Shown: positions 8,374 to 17,410, numbered from the stretch's first letter. The stretch is DNA of 64,000 nucleotides from Micromonospora sp. WMMA1947 (GCF_027497355.1 NZ_CP114909.1:1736001-1800000), one strand, 5' to 3'. Program-made: numbers and translations. Notes: a model not told the origin generated them from the sequence alone.

Positions 8374-9474
8374 ATGCACACGCGCTTCACGCCGGTCCGG
8401 GACTGTTTCCACGACCTGTTCGCCACCGGCCGGGAGACGGGTGCGTCGCTGGCGGTGTGGCACGACGGCGTACCGGTGATCGAGCTGGTGGGCGGCACCA
8501 CCGCGGCGGTCCCGCCCGGCGTGGTCGTACCGGTTTCCGGGGCGGACCGGCCGTGGCGGCCGGACACGCTCGTCGACGTCTACTCGGTCGGCAAGCCGGT
8601 GGTCGCGCTCTGTCTGCTGCTGCTCGTCGACCGGGGCCGGGTCGACCTGGACGCGCCGGTCTCGGCGTATTGGCCGGGGTTCCGCGCCCCGGCCACCGTG
8701 CGGCAGGTGCTCGCCCACACCGCCGGGCTGCCCGCCTTCCCGGTGCCCCGGCCCGCCGCCGCCATCGCGGACTGGGACCTGCTCTGCGCCGACCTGGCCA
8801 CCGCCGACCCCGAGTGGACGCCGGGCGCCGTCGCGGCCGAGCACGCCTGGACGTACGGGCACCTGGTGGGCGAGGTGGTCCGCCGGGTGGACGGACGCTC
8901 GGTGGGCCGGTTCCTTGCCGAGGAGATCGCCGGACCGTGGCGCCTGGACGTCGCCTTCGGACTGGACGAGGCCGGCCGGCGGCGGTGCGCCGACCTGTCG
9001 TACGCCGATCCGGCCTGGCCGGACGCGATGCGCGGCGAGCCGGGCTCGTTGCGGGCGTGGGCGCTGGACAACCCGCCGGGTGGGCGCGACGTCGCTATGT
9101 TGAACAGCGACCTGTGGCGGGCCGCCGAGATCCCGGCGGTGAACCTGCACGCCACCGCCGCCGGGCTCGCCCGCCTGTACGCGGGTCTGCTCGCCGGCGG
9201 CACGCTGGACGGGGTACGCCTGTTCAGCCCGGAACTGGTCACCGAGGCGACGCGGGTGCAGTATTCCGGCCCGGACCTGCTGCTGGACCGGCCGGTGGAC
9301 TGGACACTCGGCATGCAGTGGGAGCCGGACGGCAGCTGGGGCATGGGCGGGATCGGCGGCAGCAGCGCCTGGGCCGACCCGGAACGCGGTTACACCTTCG
9401 CGTACGCCACCGCCCGGCTGGCCGACCACGATCGGGTGGAGGACCTGGTCGAGGCGCTGCACTCCTGCCTCTGA
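8374..9474 (+). CDS. Serine hydrolase, beta-lactamase/EstB family
   Basis: A 366-residue class C beta-lactamase-fold hydrolase without signal peptide, so probably a cytosolic esterase or peptidase. The SxxK nucleophile motif is SVGK (Ser about 71), the second motif appears as WTYGHL (Tyr in place of YxN), and GMGGIGGSSAW near the C-terminus takes the place of the KTG-type strand. LAHTAGLPAF is typical of the family. ATG 8374 was preferred over GTG 8353 because it gives the normal N-terminus. Substrate unknown. Confidence 0.83.
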   Translation: MHTRFTPVRDCFHDLFATGRETGASLAVWHDGVPVIELVGGTTAAVPPGVVVPVSGADRPWRPDTLVDVYSVGKPVVALCLLLLVDRGRVDLDAPVSAYWPGFRAPATVRQVLAHTAGLPAFPVPRPAAAIADWDLLCADLATADPEWTPGAVAAEHAWTYGHLVGEVVRRVDGRSVGRFLAEEIAGPWRLDVAFGLDEAGRRRCADLSYADPAWPDAMRGEPGSLRAWALDNPPGGRDVAMLNSDLWRAAEIPAVNLHATAAGLARLYAGLLAGGTLDGVRLFSPELVTEATRVQYSGPDLLLDRPVDWTLGMQWEPDGSWGMGGIGGSSAWADPERGYTFAYATARLADHDRVEDLVEALHSCL

Positions 9475-9554
9475 CCGACCGTCACAGTCGGTGACTGCCG
9501 GGCGTTGTCACGCAGCGCATTCGGCCGGCCGGGCAGCCCGGACTCCCCTTTCCG

Positions 9555-9679
9555 CCTTTGCTCTGCAGCCATCGGCGCAGCATCGCGTTGAGCAGGCATT
9601 TCCTCGCAGGTCCGAAAACCGCGCAAGGCCGGGACGGTCACTTTCGGCAACCGATGCGGATATGGCTGCAGAGCAAAGG
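9555..9679. repeat. Element bounded by perfect 18-bp inverted repeats
   Basis: The arms at 9555-9572 (CCTTTGCTCTGCAGCCAT) and 9662-9679 are exact reverse complements and enclose 89 bp. The arrangement is too long-looped for a simple terminator and looks like a small non-autonomous repeat or a structured element. I see no flanking duplication and no second copy in this window. Confidence 0.6.
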
Positions 9680-9837
9680 GGACCAGAGGTGAACGGTGTC
9701 GGCGGGGCACCCGATCACCGAAGGTAACCGAGGAGCCGGCCCGCGACGCGCGGGAGGTCAGCGCCGGCGGGGTTCGTGACCGTGCGCGGGCGACGCATCT
9801 GGCGCGACCGCCCGCGCGTCCCCGCAAGCCGGCGCGC

Positions 9838-9902
9838 GGCGGGTCGGCGGGCAGCGGGTCGGCGGGCGGCGAGGCGGCGGGGCGGCGGGGCGGCGGGCGG
9901 CG
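9838..9902. repeat. GC low-complexity tandem run
   Basis: About 65 bp of reiterated GGCGGG/GGTCGGCGGGC-like units directly abutting the photolyase stop codon. It may impede transcription between the convergent genes, but no simple stem with a T-run is present. Confidence 0.55.
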
Positions 9903-11225
9903 TCAGCGGAGCCAGACCGGGTCGGCGCCCGGCACCTCCAGCGGTGGCGGGTAGTCGAGCGTGCGGCGCACCTCGCCTGGAAGCCGCCACGGCTGGTGGA
10001 CCGCCTTGCCCGCCACCGACGCGAGCTCGGGCACCCAGCGCCGCACGTACGCGCCGTCGGGGTCGTAGCGCTCGGCCTGCCGTACCGGGTTGAAGCCGCG
10101 GTACGGCCGGGTGTCGTTGCCGGTGCCGGCCACCCACTGCCAGTTGCCCGAGTTGTTGACCCGGTCGCCGTCGAGCAGCCGGCGGAAGAAGACCTCCAGG
10201 CCGGGCCGCCAGTCCAGTCCGAGGTGCTTGGTCAGGTAGCCGGCGGTGATCAGCCGCGCCCGGTTGTGCATCCACCCCTCGGCGCGCAACTGGCGCATGC
10301 CGGCGTCCACGATCGGCATGCCGGTACGCCCCTCGGTCCAGGCGTCGAGCGCGTGCGCGTCTTCGCGCCACTCCTCGCGGGCGCCGCGCCGGTAGGCGAC
10401 AGTGGACAGGTCGGGGAAACCGGCCACCACCTGGTGGTAGAAGTCGCGCCAGCAGAGCTGCCGGACGAAGGGTCCGTCCCGGTCACCCGCCCGGTTCGCC
10501 ACGGCCAGCGGCGACACGCAGCCGAAGCGCAGGTACGGGCTGAGCCGCGAGGTCTCGTCGCCGGCCATGTCGTCGTGGATGTCGCCGTACCGATGGAGGG
10601 TGGGCAGCCAGGCGGTGAGCCGGCGCCTGGCGACGGCCTCGCCGCCGATGGCGGCATCCGGGCTGTCGCCAGTCGGCGGGTCCGGCAGGCGGCCGGGGTC
10701 GACGCCGTCGGGCAGCCGAACCCGCTTCGGCGCGGCCAGCTCGTCCCGCCACCGGGCGCCCTGCCAGACGCGGAAGTAGGGGCTGAAGACGCGGTAGTGG
10801 TCGCCGCCGCCGGGGCGCAGCGCGCCGGGCTCGACGACGGTCAGGCCGGGGAACAGGCGCAGGAACATCCGGTGCCGCTCGCACTCGGCGCGCAGCCGGC
10901 GTTCCCGGCGGTGTGCGTAGCGGCTCACGTCGGCCGAGAGCCCGACGCCCTCGGCGCCCACCTTCCGGGCCAGCTCGACCGTTTCGGCCACCGGGTCGCC
11001 ACGCCGGATCACCAGGTCCCCGCCGCGTGTGCGGAGCGCCTCACGCAGGTCGGCCAGGCTCTGGTGCAGGAACCGGGTGCGGTTCGGCGAGAGCTTCTGC
11101 AACGCCGGATCGAGCACGTAGAGCGGCACCACCCGGTCGAACGCGGAGCAGGCGGCGGCGAGCGCCGGGTGGTCGTGCACCCGCAGGTCACGGGTGAACA
11201 GCACGACCGCCGTGCGGCCGGTCAT
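9903..11225 (-). CDS. phr: Deoxyribodipyrimidine photo-lyase
   Basis: A 440-residue photolyase that uses blue light and reduced FAD to repair pyrimidine dimers. The N-terminal antenna domain begins VVLFTRDLRVHDHPAL, and the FAD domain shows RLSPYLRFGCVSP, CWRDFYHQV, EGWMHNRARL and NNSGNWQWVAGTG, all conserved class I features including the tryptophan-rich core. ATG 11225 overlaps the phytoene synthase stop (ATGA), so the two genes are coupled. Pairing of phr with carotenoid genes fits a light-stress regulon. Confidence 0.93.
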   Translation of the reverse strand: MTGRTAVVLFTRDLRVHDHPALAAACSAFDRVVPLYVLDPALQKLSPNRTRFLHQSLADLREALRTRGGDLVIRRGDPVAETVELARKVGAEGVGLSADVSRYAHRRERRLRAECERHRMFLRLFPGLTVVEPGALRPGGGDHYRVFSPYFRVWQGARWRDELAAPKRVRLPDGVDPGRLPDPPTGDSPDAAIGGEAVARRRLTAWLPTLHRYGDIHDDMAGDETSRLSPYLRFGCVSPLAVANRAGDRDGPFVRQLCWRDFYHQVVAGFPDLSTVAYRRGAREEWREDAHALDAWTEGRTGMPIVDAGMRQLRAEGWMHNRARLITAGYLTKHLGLDWRPGLEVFFRRLLDGDRVNNSGNWQWVAGTGNDTRPYRGFNPVRQAERYDPDGAYVRRWVPELASVAGKAVHQPWRLPGEVRRTLDYPPPLEVPGADPVWLR

Positions 11226-12148
11226 CCGGCCAGGGCCGGTTCCAGTGCCGGGCCGGGCACCCGCACCGGCGTGCCCGACGGGGTGAGCAGCGCCCGCGCG
11301 GCCACCGCCATCCGGCGCCGCTGCGGCACCAGGGCCCGGCGGACGAAGACGTCGTAGTCCTGCGCGGCCACCTCGTCGAGGATGCCGCCGTAGAGCGCGT
11401 ACGCGGTGCGCATGCACGCCTGCGAGGCGGGGTGAAGCAGCGGGATGCCGGGCGCGGCGGCCACGTAGTGGGCCTGGGCGCGGGTCACCTCGTACTCGAT
11501 CAGCTCGCGGATGCGCGGCGTGGTGCGGCCGGCGGCCTTGGCGGCGAGCAGGTCGTCGCGGGTGAGGTCGAACTTGGCCAGGTCCTCGTCGGGCAGGTAG
11601 GTCCGGCCCCGGTCGAGGTCCTCGGCGACATCGCGGATGAAGTTGGTGAGCTGGAACGCGAAGCCGAGCTGGCGGGCGGGCTCGCGGGCGGCGGCCGGGT
11701 CGGAGCTGCCGAGGATCGGCAGCATCATGGTGCCGATGACCGCGGCCGAGCCCTCCATGTAGTCGAGCAGGTCGTCGTAGGTCGGGTACGACATGACCGT
11801 CAGGTCCATCGCCATGCTGCGCAGGAACGACGCGAAGTCGTCGCGGTCCAGGTCGAACACGGCGATGGTGTGCAGCACCGCGGGGAGCAGCGGGTCGTCG
11901 ACCGACGCGCCGTGCAGCCCGGCGACGAATCGATCCGACCACTCGCACAGCCGGGCCGCGCGCTCGGCCGGCGGCAGGTCCTCGGTGCGGTCGACGATCT
12001 CGTCCGCGTAGCGGGTGAAGCCGTACAAGGCGTGCACATGCCGCCGTTTCCAGGCGGGAAGCAGCCGGGTGGCGAGATAGTAGGTACGGCCGTGACGCCG
12101 GTGCAGCTCGCGGCAACGGTCATAGGCAGCGGTCAGATCCGTGTCCAT
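11222..12148 (-). CDS. crtB: Phytoene/squalene synthase family protein
   Basis: A 308-residue head-to-head prenyl synthase predicted to join two geranylgeranyl diphosphates into phytoene. Both Asp-rich metal sites are present (YADEIVD near residue 47-53 and RDVAEDLDRGRTYLP), as are the FQLTNFIRD and YYLATRLLP segments. The gene is divergent from GGPP synthase and followed by photolyase. With crtE and crtI adjacent, phytoene synthase is much likelier than squalene synthase. Confidence 0.9.
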   Translation of the reverse strand: MDTDLTAAYDRCRELHRRHGRTYYLATRLLPAWKRRHVHALYGFTRYADEIVDRTEDLPPAERAARLCEWSDRFVAGLHGASVDDPLLPAVLHTIAVFDLDRDDFASFLRSMAMDLTVMSYPTYDDLLDYMEGSAAVIGTMMLPILGSSDPAAAREPARQLGFAFQLTNFIRDVAEDLDRGRTYLPDEDLAKFDLTRDDLLAAKAAGRTTPRIRELIEYEVTRAQAHYVAAAPGIPLLHPASQACMRTAYALYGGILDEVAAQDYDVFVRRALVPQRRRMAVAARALLTPSGTPVRVPGPALEPALAG

Positions 12149-12187
12149 CGGCCCTCCTCAGTTTCGACGCAGCAATCGACGCAACTC

Positions 12188-12202
12188 GTAACCCTAGGGT
12201 AC
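12188..12202. promoter_or_regulatory. Candidate operator between crtB and crtE
   Basis: In the 64-bp divergent gap a perfect 10-bp palindrome ACCCTAGGGT (12191-12200) sits about 12 bp before the crtE ATG, which has no clear ribosome site. A single palindrome so placed could be the target of the CarH-like regulator encoded at 15458 or part of a promoter. Inference only. Confidence 0.35.
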
Positions 12203-12212
12203 GCTCGCCCAC

Positions 12213-13367
12213 ATGGCCAACGACGCAGTTGCGGGTAATGCGCTCCGCGTCGCGCCGGCTCAGCCCGGGGCGACGGACGATCCGGTCCGCGGCGTACTGG
12301 CCGCGTTCACGAAAGACCTGATCAAAGGGGTCGATGAGACGCTGGTGGCGTTCCTGGCCGCGGAAGTCGACTCGCTCACCGAGATCGACGCAGCGATGGG
12401 TGGTTTCGCCGCGACGGCACGCGACAGCGTGCTGGCCGGCGGCAAACGGGTCCGCCCCACGTTCGCGTACTGGGGATGGCGAGGTGTGGTCGGCGGTGAG
12501 GAACCGCTGTGCTCGGTGCTCCCCGCGCTGTCCGCGCTGGAACTGCTGCACACGTTCGCGCTTGTGCACGACGACGTGATGGACGCCTCCGACACGCGGC
12601 GAGGGCTGCCCACCGCACACCGGGCCGCCGCCGCCCGGCACCGGGCCGCCGGGCACACCGGCGACCCCGACCGGTACGGCGAAGCCGTCGCCGTCCTCAT
12701 CGGCGACCTGTGCATGGTGTGGGCCGACCGGCTCATGGCACACGCGGCGGTCCCGGCGGACCGGCTGCTCGACGTACGCCGCTGCTACGACCAGATGCGG
12801 GTGGAGACGGTCGCCGGGCAGTTCCTGGACGTGCTCGGCGAGAACGACTCGGCGAACTGGACCGTCGACCGGGCGCTACGGGTGGCCCGCTACAAGACGG
12901 CCAGCTACACCGTCCAGCGTCCGCTGCTGTTCGGCGCCTGCCTGGCCGGCGCCGACGCGGACGGCCCGCTCATCGCCGCGTACACCCGGTACGGGCTGGC
13001 CGTCGGCGAGGCGTTCCAGCTCCGCGACGACCTGCTGGGCGTCTACGGCGACCCGGAGACCACCGGCAAGCCGGCCGGGGACGACCTGCGTACCGGCAAG
13101 CCGACCGCGCTGCTGATGCTGGCCCGGCAACTCGCCGACCCGGCGCAGCGCCGCGTCCTGGAGCGGGCCGGCTCGGTCACGTCGGCACACGAGGTGGACC
13201 GGCTGGCCGACGTGGTCCGGGACACCGGGGCCGCGGCCCGGGTGGAAAGGATGATCTCCGAGCGGGTGACCGAGGCGCTCGCCGCGCTCGGCACCGCACC
13301 GATCGACGAGACCGCGCGCACCGCGCTGACCGGCCTCGCCACCGCCGCCACGGCGCGGCGGGCATGA
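12213..13367 (+). CDS. crtE: Polyprenyl diphosphate synthase (geranylgeranyl diphosphate synthase)
   Basis: A 384-residue trans-prenyltransferase supplying geranylgeranyl diphosphate for carotenoids. The first Asp-rich motif is DDVMD (residues 120-124), the second RDDLLGVYGD; GGKRVRP binds diphosphate. The product chain length is inferred from its place with crtB and crtI. No Shine-Dalgarno is visible before ATG 12213, so translation may be leaderless or weak. It overlaps crtI by ATGA, opening a crtE-crtI-idi-merR operon. Confidence 0.9.
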   Translation: MANDAVAGNALRVAPAQPGATDDPVRGVLAAFTKDLIKGVDETLVAFLAAEVDSLTEIDAAMGGFAATARDSVLAGGKRVRPTFAYWGWRGVVGGEEPLCSVLPALSALELLHTFALVHDDVMDASDTRRGLPTAHRAAAARHRAAGHTGDPDRYGEAVAVLIGDLCMVWADRLMAHAAVPADRLLDVRRCYDQMRVETVAGQFLDVLGENDSANWTVDRALRVARYKTASYTVQRPLLFGACLAGADADGPLIAAYTRYGLAVGEAFQLRDDLLGVYGDPETTGKPAGDDLRTGKPTALLMLARQLADPAQRRVLERAGSVTSAHEVDRLADVVRDTGAAARVERMISERVTEALAALGTAPIDETARTALTGLATAATARRA

Positions 13368-14878
13368 TGAGCAACTTCGCGAGCAAGGGGGCCGGAATGC
13401 GTACCGTCAAGGGACGGACCGACCGGGTGGTCGTGGTCGGCGCCGGGCTGGGTGGGCTGGCCTGCGCGCTGCACCTGGCCGGCAGTGGCCGGCAGGTGAC
13501 AGTGCTGGAACGCGAGCCGGTGCCGGGCGGACGCGCCGGGCGGCTGAGCGTCGACGGGTACGAGTTCGACACCGGCCCGACCGTCCTCACCATGCCCGAC
13601 CTGATCGCCGAGGCGCTCGGCGCGGTGGGCGAGGAACTGACCGACTGGCTCGACCTGACCCCGCTCGACCCGGCGTACCGCGCCTACTACCCGGACGGGT
13701 CGACGCTGGACGTCATCACCGACACCACCCGGATGGCGGCCGAGATCGCCCGCGTCTGCGGCCCCCGGGAGGCGGACGGCTACCTGCGTTTCGTCGACTA
13801 CGCCCGCAACCTGTGGCAGTGGGAACGGGCCGACTTCATCGAGCGCAACCTCGACGCGCCGACCGACCTGCTCACCGGCAACCTGCTGAAGCTGTTCGCG
13901 AGCGGCGCCTTCCGGCGGCTCCAGACGAAGATCAACCAATTCTTCCGCGACCCGCGTACCCAGCGGATCTTCTCCTTCCAGGCCATGTACGCGGGCCTGT
14001 CGCCGCACGACGCGCTGGCCATCTACGCGGTCATCGCGTACCTCGACTCGGTGGCCGGGGTGTGCTTCCCGCGCGGCGGCATCCACGCGGTCTCGCGCGG
14101 CATGGCCGGCGCGGCCGAGAAGCACGGCGTGCAGATCCGGTACGGCACCACGGTGACCCGGGTGGAAACCGCCAACGGCCGCGCGACCGGCGTCGTCACC
14201 GCGGACGGCGACTTCGTCCCCGCCGACACGGTCGTGCTCAACCCTGACCTGCCGGTCGCCTACCAGGACCTGCTGCCGCCCAGCCGCCAGCGCAAGCTCA
14301 CCTACTCGCCGTCCTGCGTGGTGCTGCACATCGGTTCGACGCAGGGCTATGGCAAGATCGCCCACCACAACATTCACTTCGGGCGGTCCTGGAAGGGCAC
14401 GTTCGACGAGGTGATCCGCCGAGGCGAGCTGATGACCGACCCGTCGCTGCTGGTGACGAACCCGAGCCGCACCGACCCGTCGGTGGCGCCGGCCGGCAAG
14501 CACACCTACTACGTGCTGGCGCCGGTGCCGAACCTGGAGCGCGCGCCGTTCGACTGGACGGGCGACCTCACCCAGCGGTACGCCGACCAGCTCGTGAGCA
14601 CGCTCGAGGAGCGCGGCTACGTCGGCTTCGGCGACGGCATCGAGGTGATGCGGGCGGTCACCCCGGCCGACTGGGCAGCACAGGGCATGGCCGCCGGCAC
14701 CCCGTTCGCCGCCGCGCACAGCCTCTTCCAGACCGGCCCGTTCCGCCCCTCCAACCTGCACCGGACGCTGGACAACGTGGTGTTCGTCGGCTCCGGCACG
14801 CAGCCGGGCGTCGGGGTGCCGATGGTGCTGATCAGCGGCAAGATCGCCGCCGCCCGGATCACCGGGACGATGTCGTGA
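13364..14878 (+). CDS. crtI: Phytoene desaturase (CrtI family)
   Basis: A 504-residue FAD-dependent desaturase converting phytoene toward lycopene. The N-terminal FAD fold (VVVVGAGLGGLACALHLAGS), the family segment EFDTGPTVLTMP, and the C-terminal FVGSGTQPGVGVPMVLISGK are all present and full length. ATG 13364 overlaps the crtE stop; a second ATG follows at 13367 and another at 13397, so the exact start is uncertain by a few codons. It overlaps idi by GTGA. Confidence 0.92.
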   Translation: MMSNFASKGAGMRTVKGRTDRVVVVGAGLGGLACALHLAGSGRQVTVLEREPVPGGRAGRLSVDGYEFDTGPTVLTMPDLIAEALGAVGEELTDWLDLTPLDPAYRAYYPDGSTLDVITDTTRMAAEIARVCGPREADGYLRFVDYARNLWQWERADFIERNLDAPTDLLTGNLLKLFASGAFRRLQTKINQFFRDPRTQRIFSFQAMYAGLSPHDALAIYAVIAYLDSVAGVCFPRGGIHAVSRGMAGAAEKHGVQIRYGTTVTRVETANGRATGVVTADGDFVPADTVVLNPDLPVAYQDLLPPSRQRKLTYSPSCVVLHIGSTQGYGKIAHHNIHFGRSWKGTFDEVIRRGELMTDPSLLVTNPSRTDPSVAPAGKHTYYVLAPVPNLERAPFDWTGDLTQRYADQLVSTLEERGYVGFGDGIEVMRAVTPADWAAQGMAAGTPFAAAHSLFQTGPFRPSNLHRTLDNVVFVGSGTQPGVGVPMVLISGKIAAARITGTMS

Positions 14879-15468
14879 GCGAGCGGGAGACACATCTCGT
14901 CGAGCTGGTCGGCGACGACGGCCGGGTGCTCGGCGAGACCACAGTGGCGAGCGCCCATCAGCCACCCGGGCGGCTGCACCGTGCCTTCTCGGTGCTCCTC
15001 GTCGACCCCGAGGGGCGGGTGCTGCTGCAGCAGCGGGCCGCGGTCAAGACGCGGTTCCCGCTGCGCTGGGCGAACTCCTGCTGCGGGCACCCGCTGCCCG
15101 GCCAGTCGCCGGCCGAGGCCGCCAACCGGCGGCTCGCCGAGGAACTCGGCGTCGACCCGGTCGACCTCACCGAGGTCGGCGTCTACCTCTACTACGCCGA
15201 GGACCCGGCGACCGGACGGGTCGAGTTCGAGTACGACCACGTGCTGCGCGCCGACGTACCCGCCGACCTGGTGACGCGGCCCGACCCGGACGAGGTGGCC
15301 GACCTGCGCTGGGTCGACCCCGGCGCGGTGGTGGCCGACCTGGACGCCCACCCCCGCGAGTACGCCCCGTGGCTCGGCGGCGTGGTCAACCGGCTGCTGC
15401 ACCCGACCGACGCGTCCCGGCCGGGCGTACCGGCCACCGAGGCACCGGAGCGGTCGGGTGGCCGATGA
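14875..15468 (+). CDS. idi: Isopentenyl-diphosphate delta-isomerase, type I
   Basis: A 197-residue Nudix-fold isomerase that interconverts IPP and DMAPP and so feeds the neighbouring prenyl synthase. The active-site regions NSCCGHPLPGQ and RRLAEELGVD are intact, with the catalytic cysteine in the former and FEYDHVL carrying metal-binding residues. GTG 14875 overlaps the crtI stop. The C-terminus has a short Pro/Ser-rich tail, and the next gene begins 10 nt inside the 3' end. Confidence 0.92.
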   Translation: MSERETHLVELVGDDGRVLGETTVASAHQPPGRLHRAFSVLLVDPEGRVLLQQRAAVKTRFPLRWANSCCGHPLPGQSPAEAANRRLAEELGVDPVDLTEVGVYLYYAEDPATGRVEFEYDHVLRADVPADLVTRPDPDEVADLRWVDPGAVVADLDAHPREYAPWLGGVVNRLLHPTDASRPGVPATEAPERSGGR

Positions 15469-16405
15469 GGCGCTGAGCGCGGGGGCCGTCGCACGCCGAC
15501 TCGGCGTGGCGGTCACCACGCTGCGTACCTGGCACCAGCGCTACGGTCTCGGTCCCAGCGAGCACGTACCGGGCCATCACCGGCGGTACACGCCGGCCGA
15601 CCTCGCCCGCCTGGAGATCATGCGCCGGCTGACCACCGAGGGGGTGGCGCCCGCCGAGGCGGCCCGCTGGGCGCGGCAGGCACCGGCCGTGCTGCCGCCC
15701 GAGCGGCTCGGCCTCAAGGCACGGGTCTCGACGGTACGCGACGGGGGCGGCACCACCATCCCGGTCGGCCGGGCCGGACCGGCGGCGCGCGGGCTGGCCC
15801 GTGCCGCCATGCGACTGGACTCGGTGACCATCGGCCGGACCATCGCCGACGCGCTGGCGGCCGACGGCGTGGTGGCGACCTGGGAGGGTCTGCTGCGCCC
15901 GGTGCTCGCCGGCATCGGGGAGCGGCACGCCGCCACCTCCGCGCTGATCGAGGTGGAACACCTCATGTCCCGGTGCGTCTCCGAGGCGTTCGCCACAGTG
16001 GCGCAGTCCCATCCGACCAACGGCCCGCCCCGGATCCTGCTCTCCTGCGCCGACGAGGAGCAGCACTCGCTGCCGCTGGAGGCGCTCGCCGCCGCGCTGG
16101 CCGAGGTCGGTGTGAGTTACCGCATGCTCGGCGCCCGCGTACCGGTGCCGGCCCTGGTCGAGGCGGTCAACCGGACCGGACCGGCGGCGGTGGTGCTGTG
16201 GTCGCACATCCGCGCGACGGCCGACCCGTGCCAGCTCACCGCGCTGCTGGCGGTACCGCGCCGGCCGCTGCTGGTGCTCGCCGCCGGGCCCGGCTGGCGG
16301 GCCGACTCGCTGCCGGCCGGGGTGGTTCGGCCGGTGGACCTGGCCGAGGCGTTGTCGCTGGCCGTGGCGGTACGGGACTCGCTGGACCAGTCGACGACGA
16401 GCTGA
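15458..16405 (+). CDS. MerR-family regulator with cobalamin-binding domain (CarH/LitR-like)
   Basis: A 315-residue regulator: N-terminal MerR helix-turn-helix (about residues 7-70, VARRLGVAVTTLRTWHQRYG) and a C-terminal B12-binding helical bundle plus Rossmann-like domain. The region TWEGLL...IEVEHLMS carries the Trp and Glu-His of the adenosylcobalamin cap in CarH, and DEEQHSLP holds a candidate lower-ligand His, though the usual ExHxxG glycine is Pro here. CarH proteins repress carotenoid genes in the dark and release DNA in light. Being last in the crt operon suggests autoregulation, which is inferred. Confidence 0.82.
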   Translation: MADEALSAGAVARRLGVAVTTLRTWHQRYGLGPSEHVPGHHRRYTPADLARLEIMRRLTTEGVAPAEAARWARQAPAVLPPERLGLKARVSTVRDGGGTTIPVGRAGPAARGLARAAMRLDSVTIGRTIADALAADGVVATWEGLLRPVLAGIGERHAATSALIEVEHLMSRCVSEAFATVAQSHPTNGPPRILLSCADEEQHSLPLEALAAALAEVGVSYRMLGARVPVPALVEAVNRTGPAAVVLWSHIRATADPCQLTALLAVPRRPLLVLAAGPGWRADSLPAGVVRPVDLAEALSLAVAVRDSLDQSTTS

Positions 16406-16481
16406 GCCCCTCTCCCGTTCCGGGTCGACGTCCACTACGGTCGGAAAGTCCGTCTGACCCCGACCCCTCCGGGAGCGACGA

Positions 16482-17267
16482 ATGCGTCCACGCGCCCTGT
16501 CGGCGCTCGCCCTGGGCCTGGTGCTCCTCGTCACCGGCTGCGGCGAACCCGGCAAGTCACCCGAGAAGGCCGCCGCACCGCCGTCGGCCTCGGCGTCGCC
16601 GTCCCCGACGCCGGTGACGAAGCCCTCACCGACCACCACCCCCGCGAAGCCGAAGCTGCGCCCGGTGCCGAAGAAGCTGCCGGCGGGCCTGCACCGGGCC
16701 AGCGGGAGCAACGGCGTGGCGCTCACCTTCGACGACGGTCCGGATCCCCGCTTCACCCCGCAGATCCTGGCCCAGCTCCGGGCGGCCCGCGTGAAGGCCA
16801 CCTTCTGCGTCGTCGGCAAGCAGGCCAAGCGCTACCCGGAGCTGGTGGCCCGGATCGTCCGGGAGGGGCACCAGCTCTGCAACCACAGCTGGCACCACGA
16901 CGTGAACCTGGGCCGGCGGTCCGCCGCCGAGATCCGATCCGACCTGGAACGGACGAACGAGGCCATTCACGCCGCCGCGCCGAAGGCGCCGATCACCTGG
17001 TTCCGCCAGCCCGGCGGCCGCTGGACGGCCGAGGAGGTCGTGGTCGCCAAGCAGATGGGCCTGCGCCCGCTGCACTGGAGCGTGGACCCGCAGGACTGGG
17101 ACCACCCGCCGGCGAAGACGATCATCAAGCGGGTGAAGGGGGCCACCCGGCACGGTTCGGTCGTGCTGATGCACGACGCGGGCGGCGACCGGGCCCAGAC
17201 GATGGCGGCGTGCCGGCACCTGATTCCGGACATCAAGCGCCGGTTCGGCATCGCCCTACCGCGCTGA
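16482..17267 (+). CDS. Polysaccharide deacetylase lipoprotein (NodB domain)
   Basis: A 261-residue exported enzyme expected to remove acetyl groups from cell-wall glycans. The signal ends in a lipobox (LVTGC, Cys20), followed by a Ser/Pro/Thr linker to about residue 60. The NodB domain shows TFDDGPD (residues 82-88), HSWHH zinc ligands, RQPGGRW and a late LMHDAGG. Metal-binding Asp and both His are intact, so it should be active. It stands alone upstream of the tRNA genes. Confidence 0.9.
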   Translation: MRPRALSALALGLVLLVTGCGEPGKSPEKAAAPPSASASPSPTPVTKPSPTTTPAKPKLRPVPKKLPAGLHRASGSNGVALTFDDGPDPRFTPQILAQLRAARVKATFCVVGKQAKRYPELVARIVREGHQLCNHSWHHDVNLGRRSAAEIRSDLERTNEAIHAAAPKAPITWFRQPGGRWTAEEVVVAKQMGLRPLHWSVDPQDWDHPPAKTIIKRVKGATRHGSVVLMHDAGGDRAQTMAACRHLIPDIKRRFGIALPR

Positions 17268-17410
17268 CCTGCGGTTTTGTCCGGCTCCACGGTCATGCCC
17301 ATACCGGTTTGGCCGTCCGTGCAGGCATGACATATGCTTCTCCTGCCTCCGGCGGGGCCGGATGGGAGCAAGTCCGCTTGAAGTTGCGAGTGTGCAATGA
17401 TGGCGGGGCC

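Larger units (their letters stand above)
9475..9902. other. Long non-coding gap between convergent genes
   Basis: This 428-bp gap separates the 3' ends of the hydrolase and photolyase genes. It holds a perfect 18-bp inverted repeat (listed separately) and, at about 9838-9902, a low-complexity run of GGCGGGTCGGCGGGC-type units. Several open frames cross it, but none has a ribosome site, family motif or coding bias I trust. Confidence 0.7.

Noticed and set aside
9390..9827. Minus-strand open frame across the convergent gap
   Set aside because: It spans the inverted repeat and hydrolase 3' end, is Arg-rich and has no ribosome site; treated as non-coding.
9838..9902. GC tandem run considered as a CRISPR or VNTR
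   Set aside because: Units are only 5-11 bp, irregular and without spacers.
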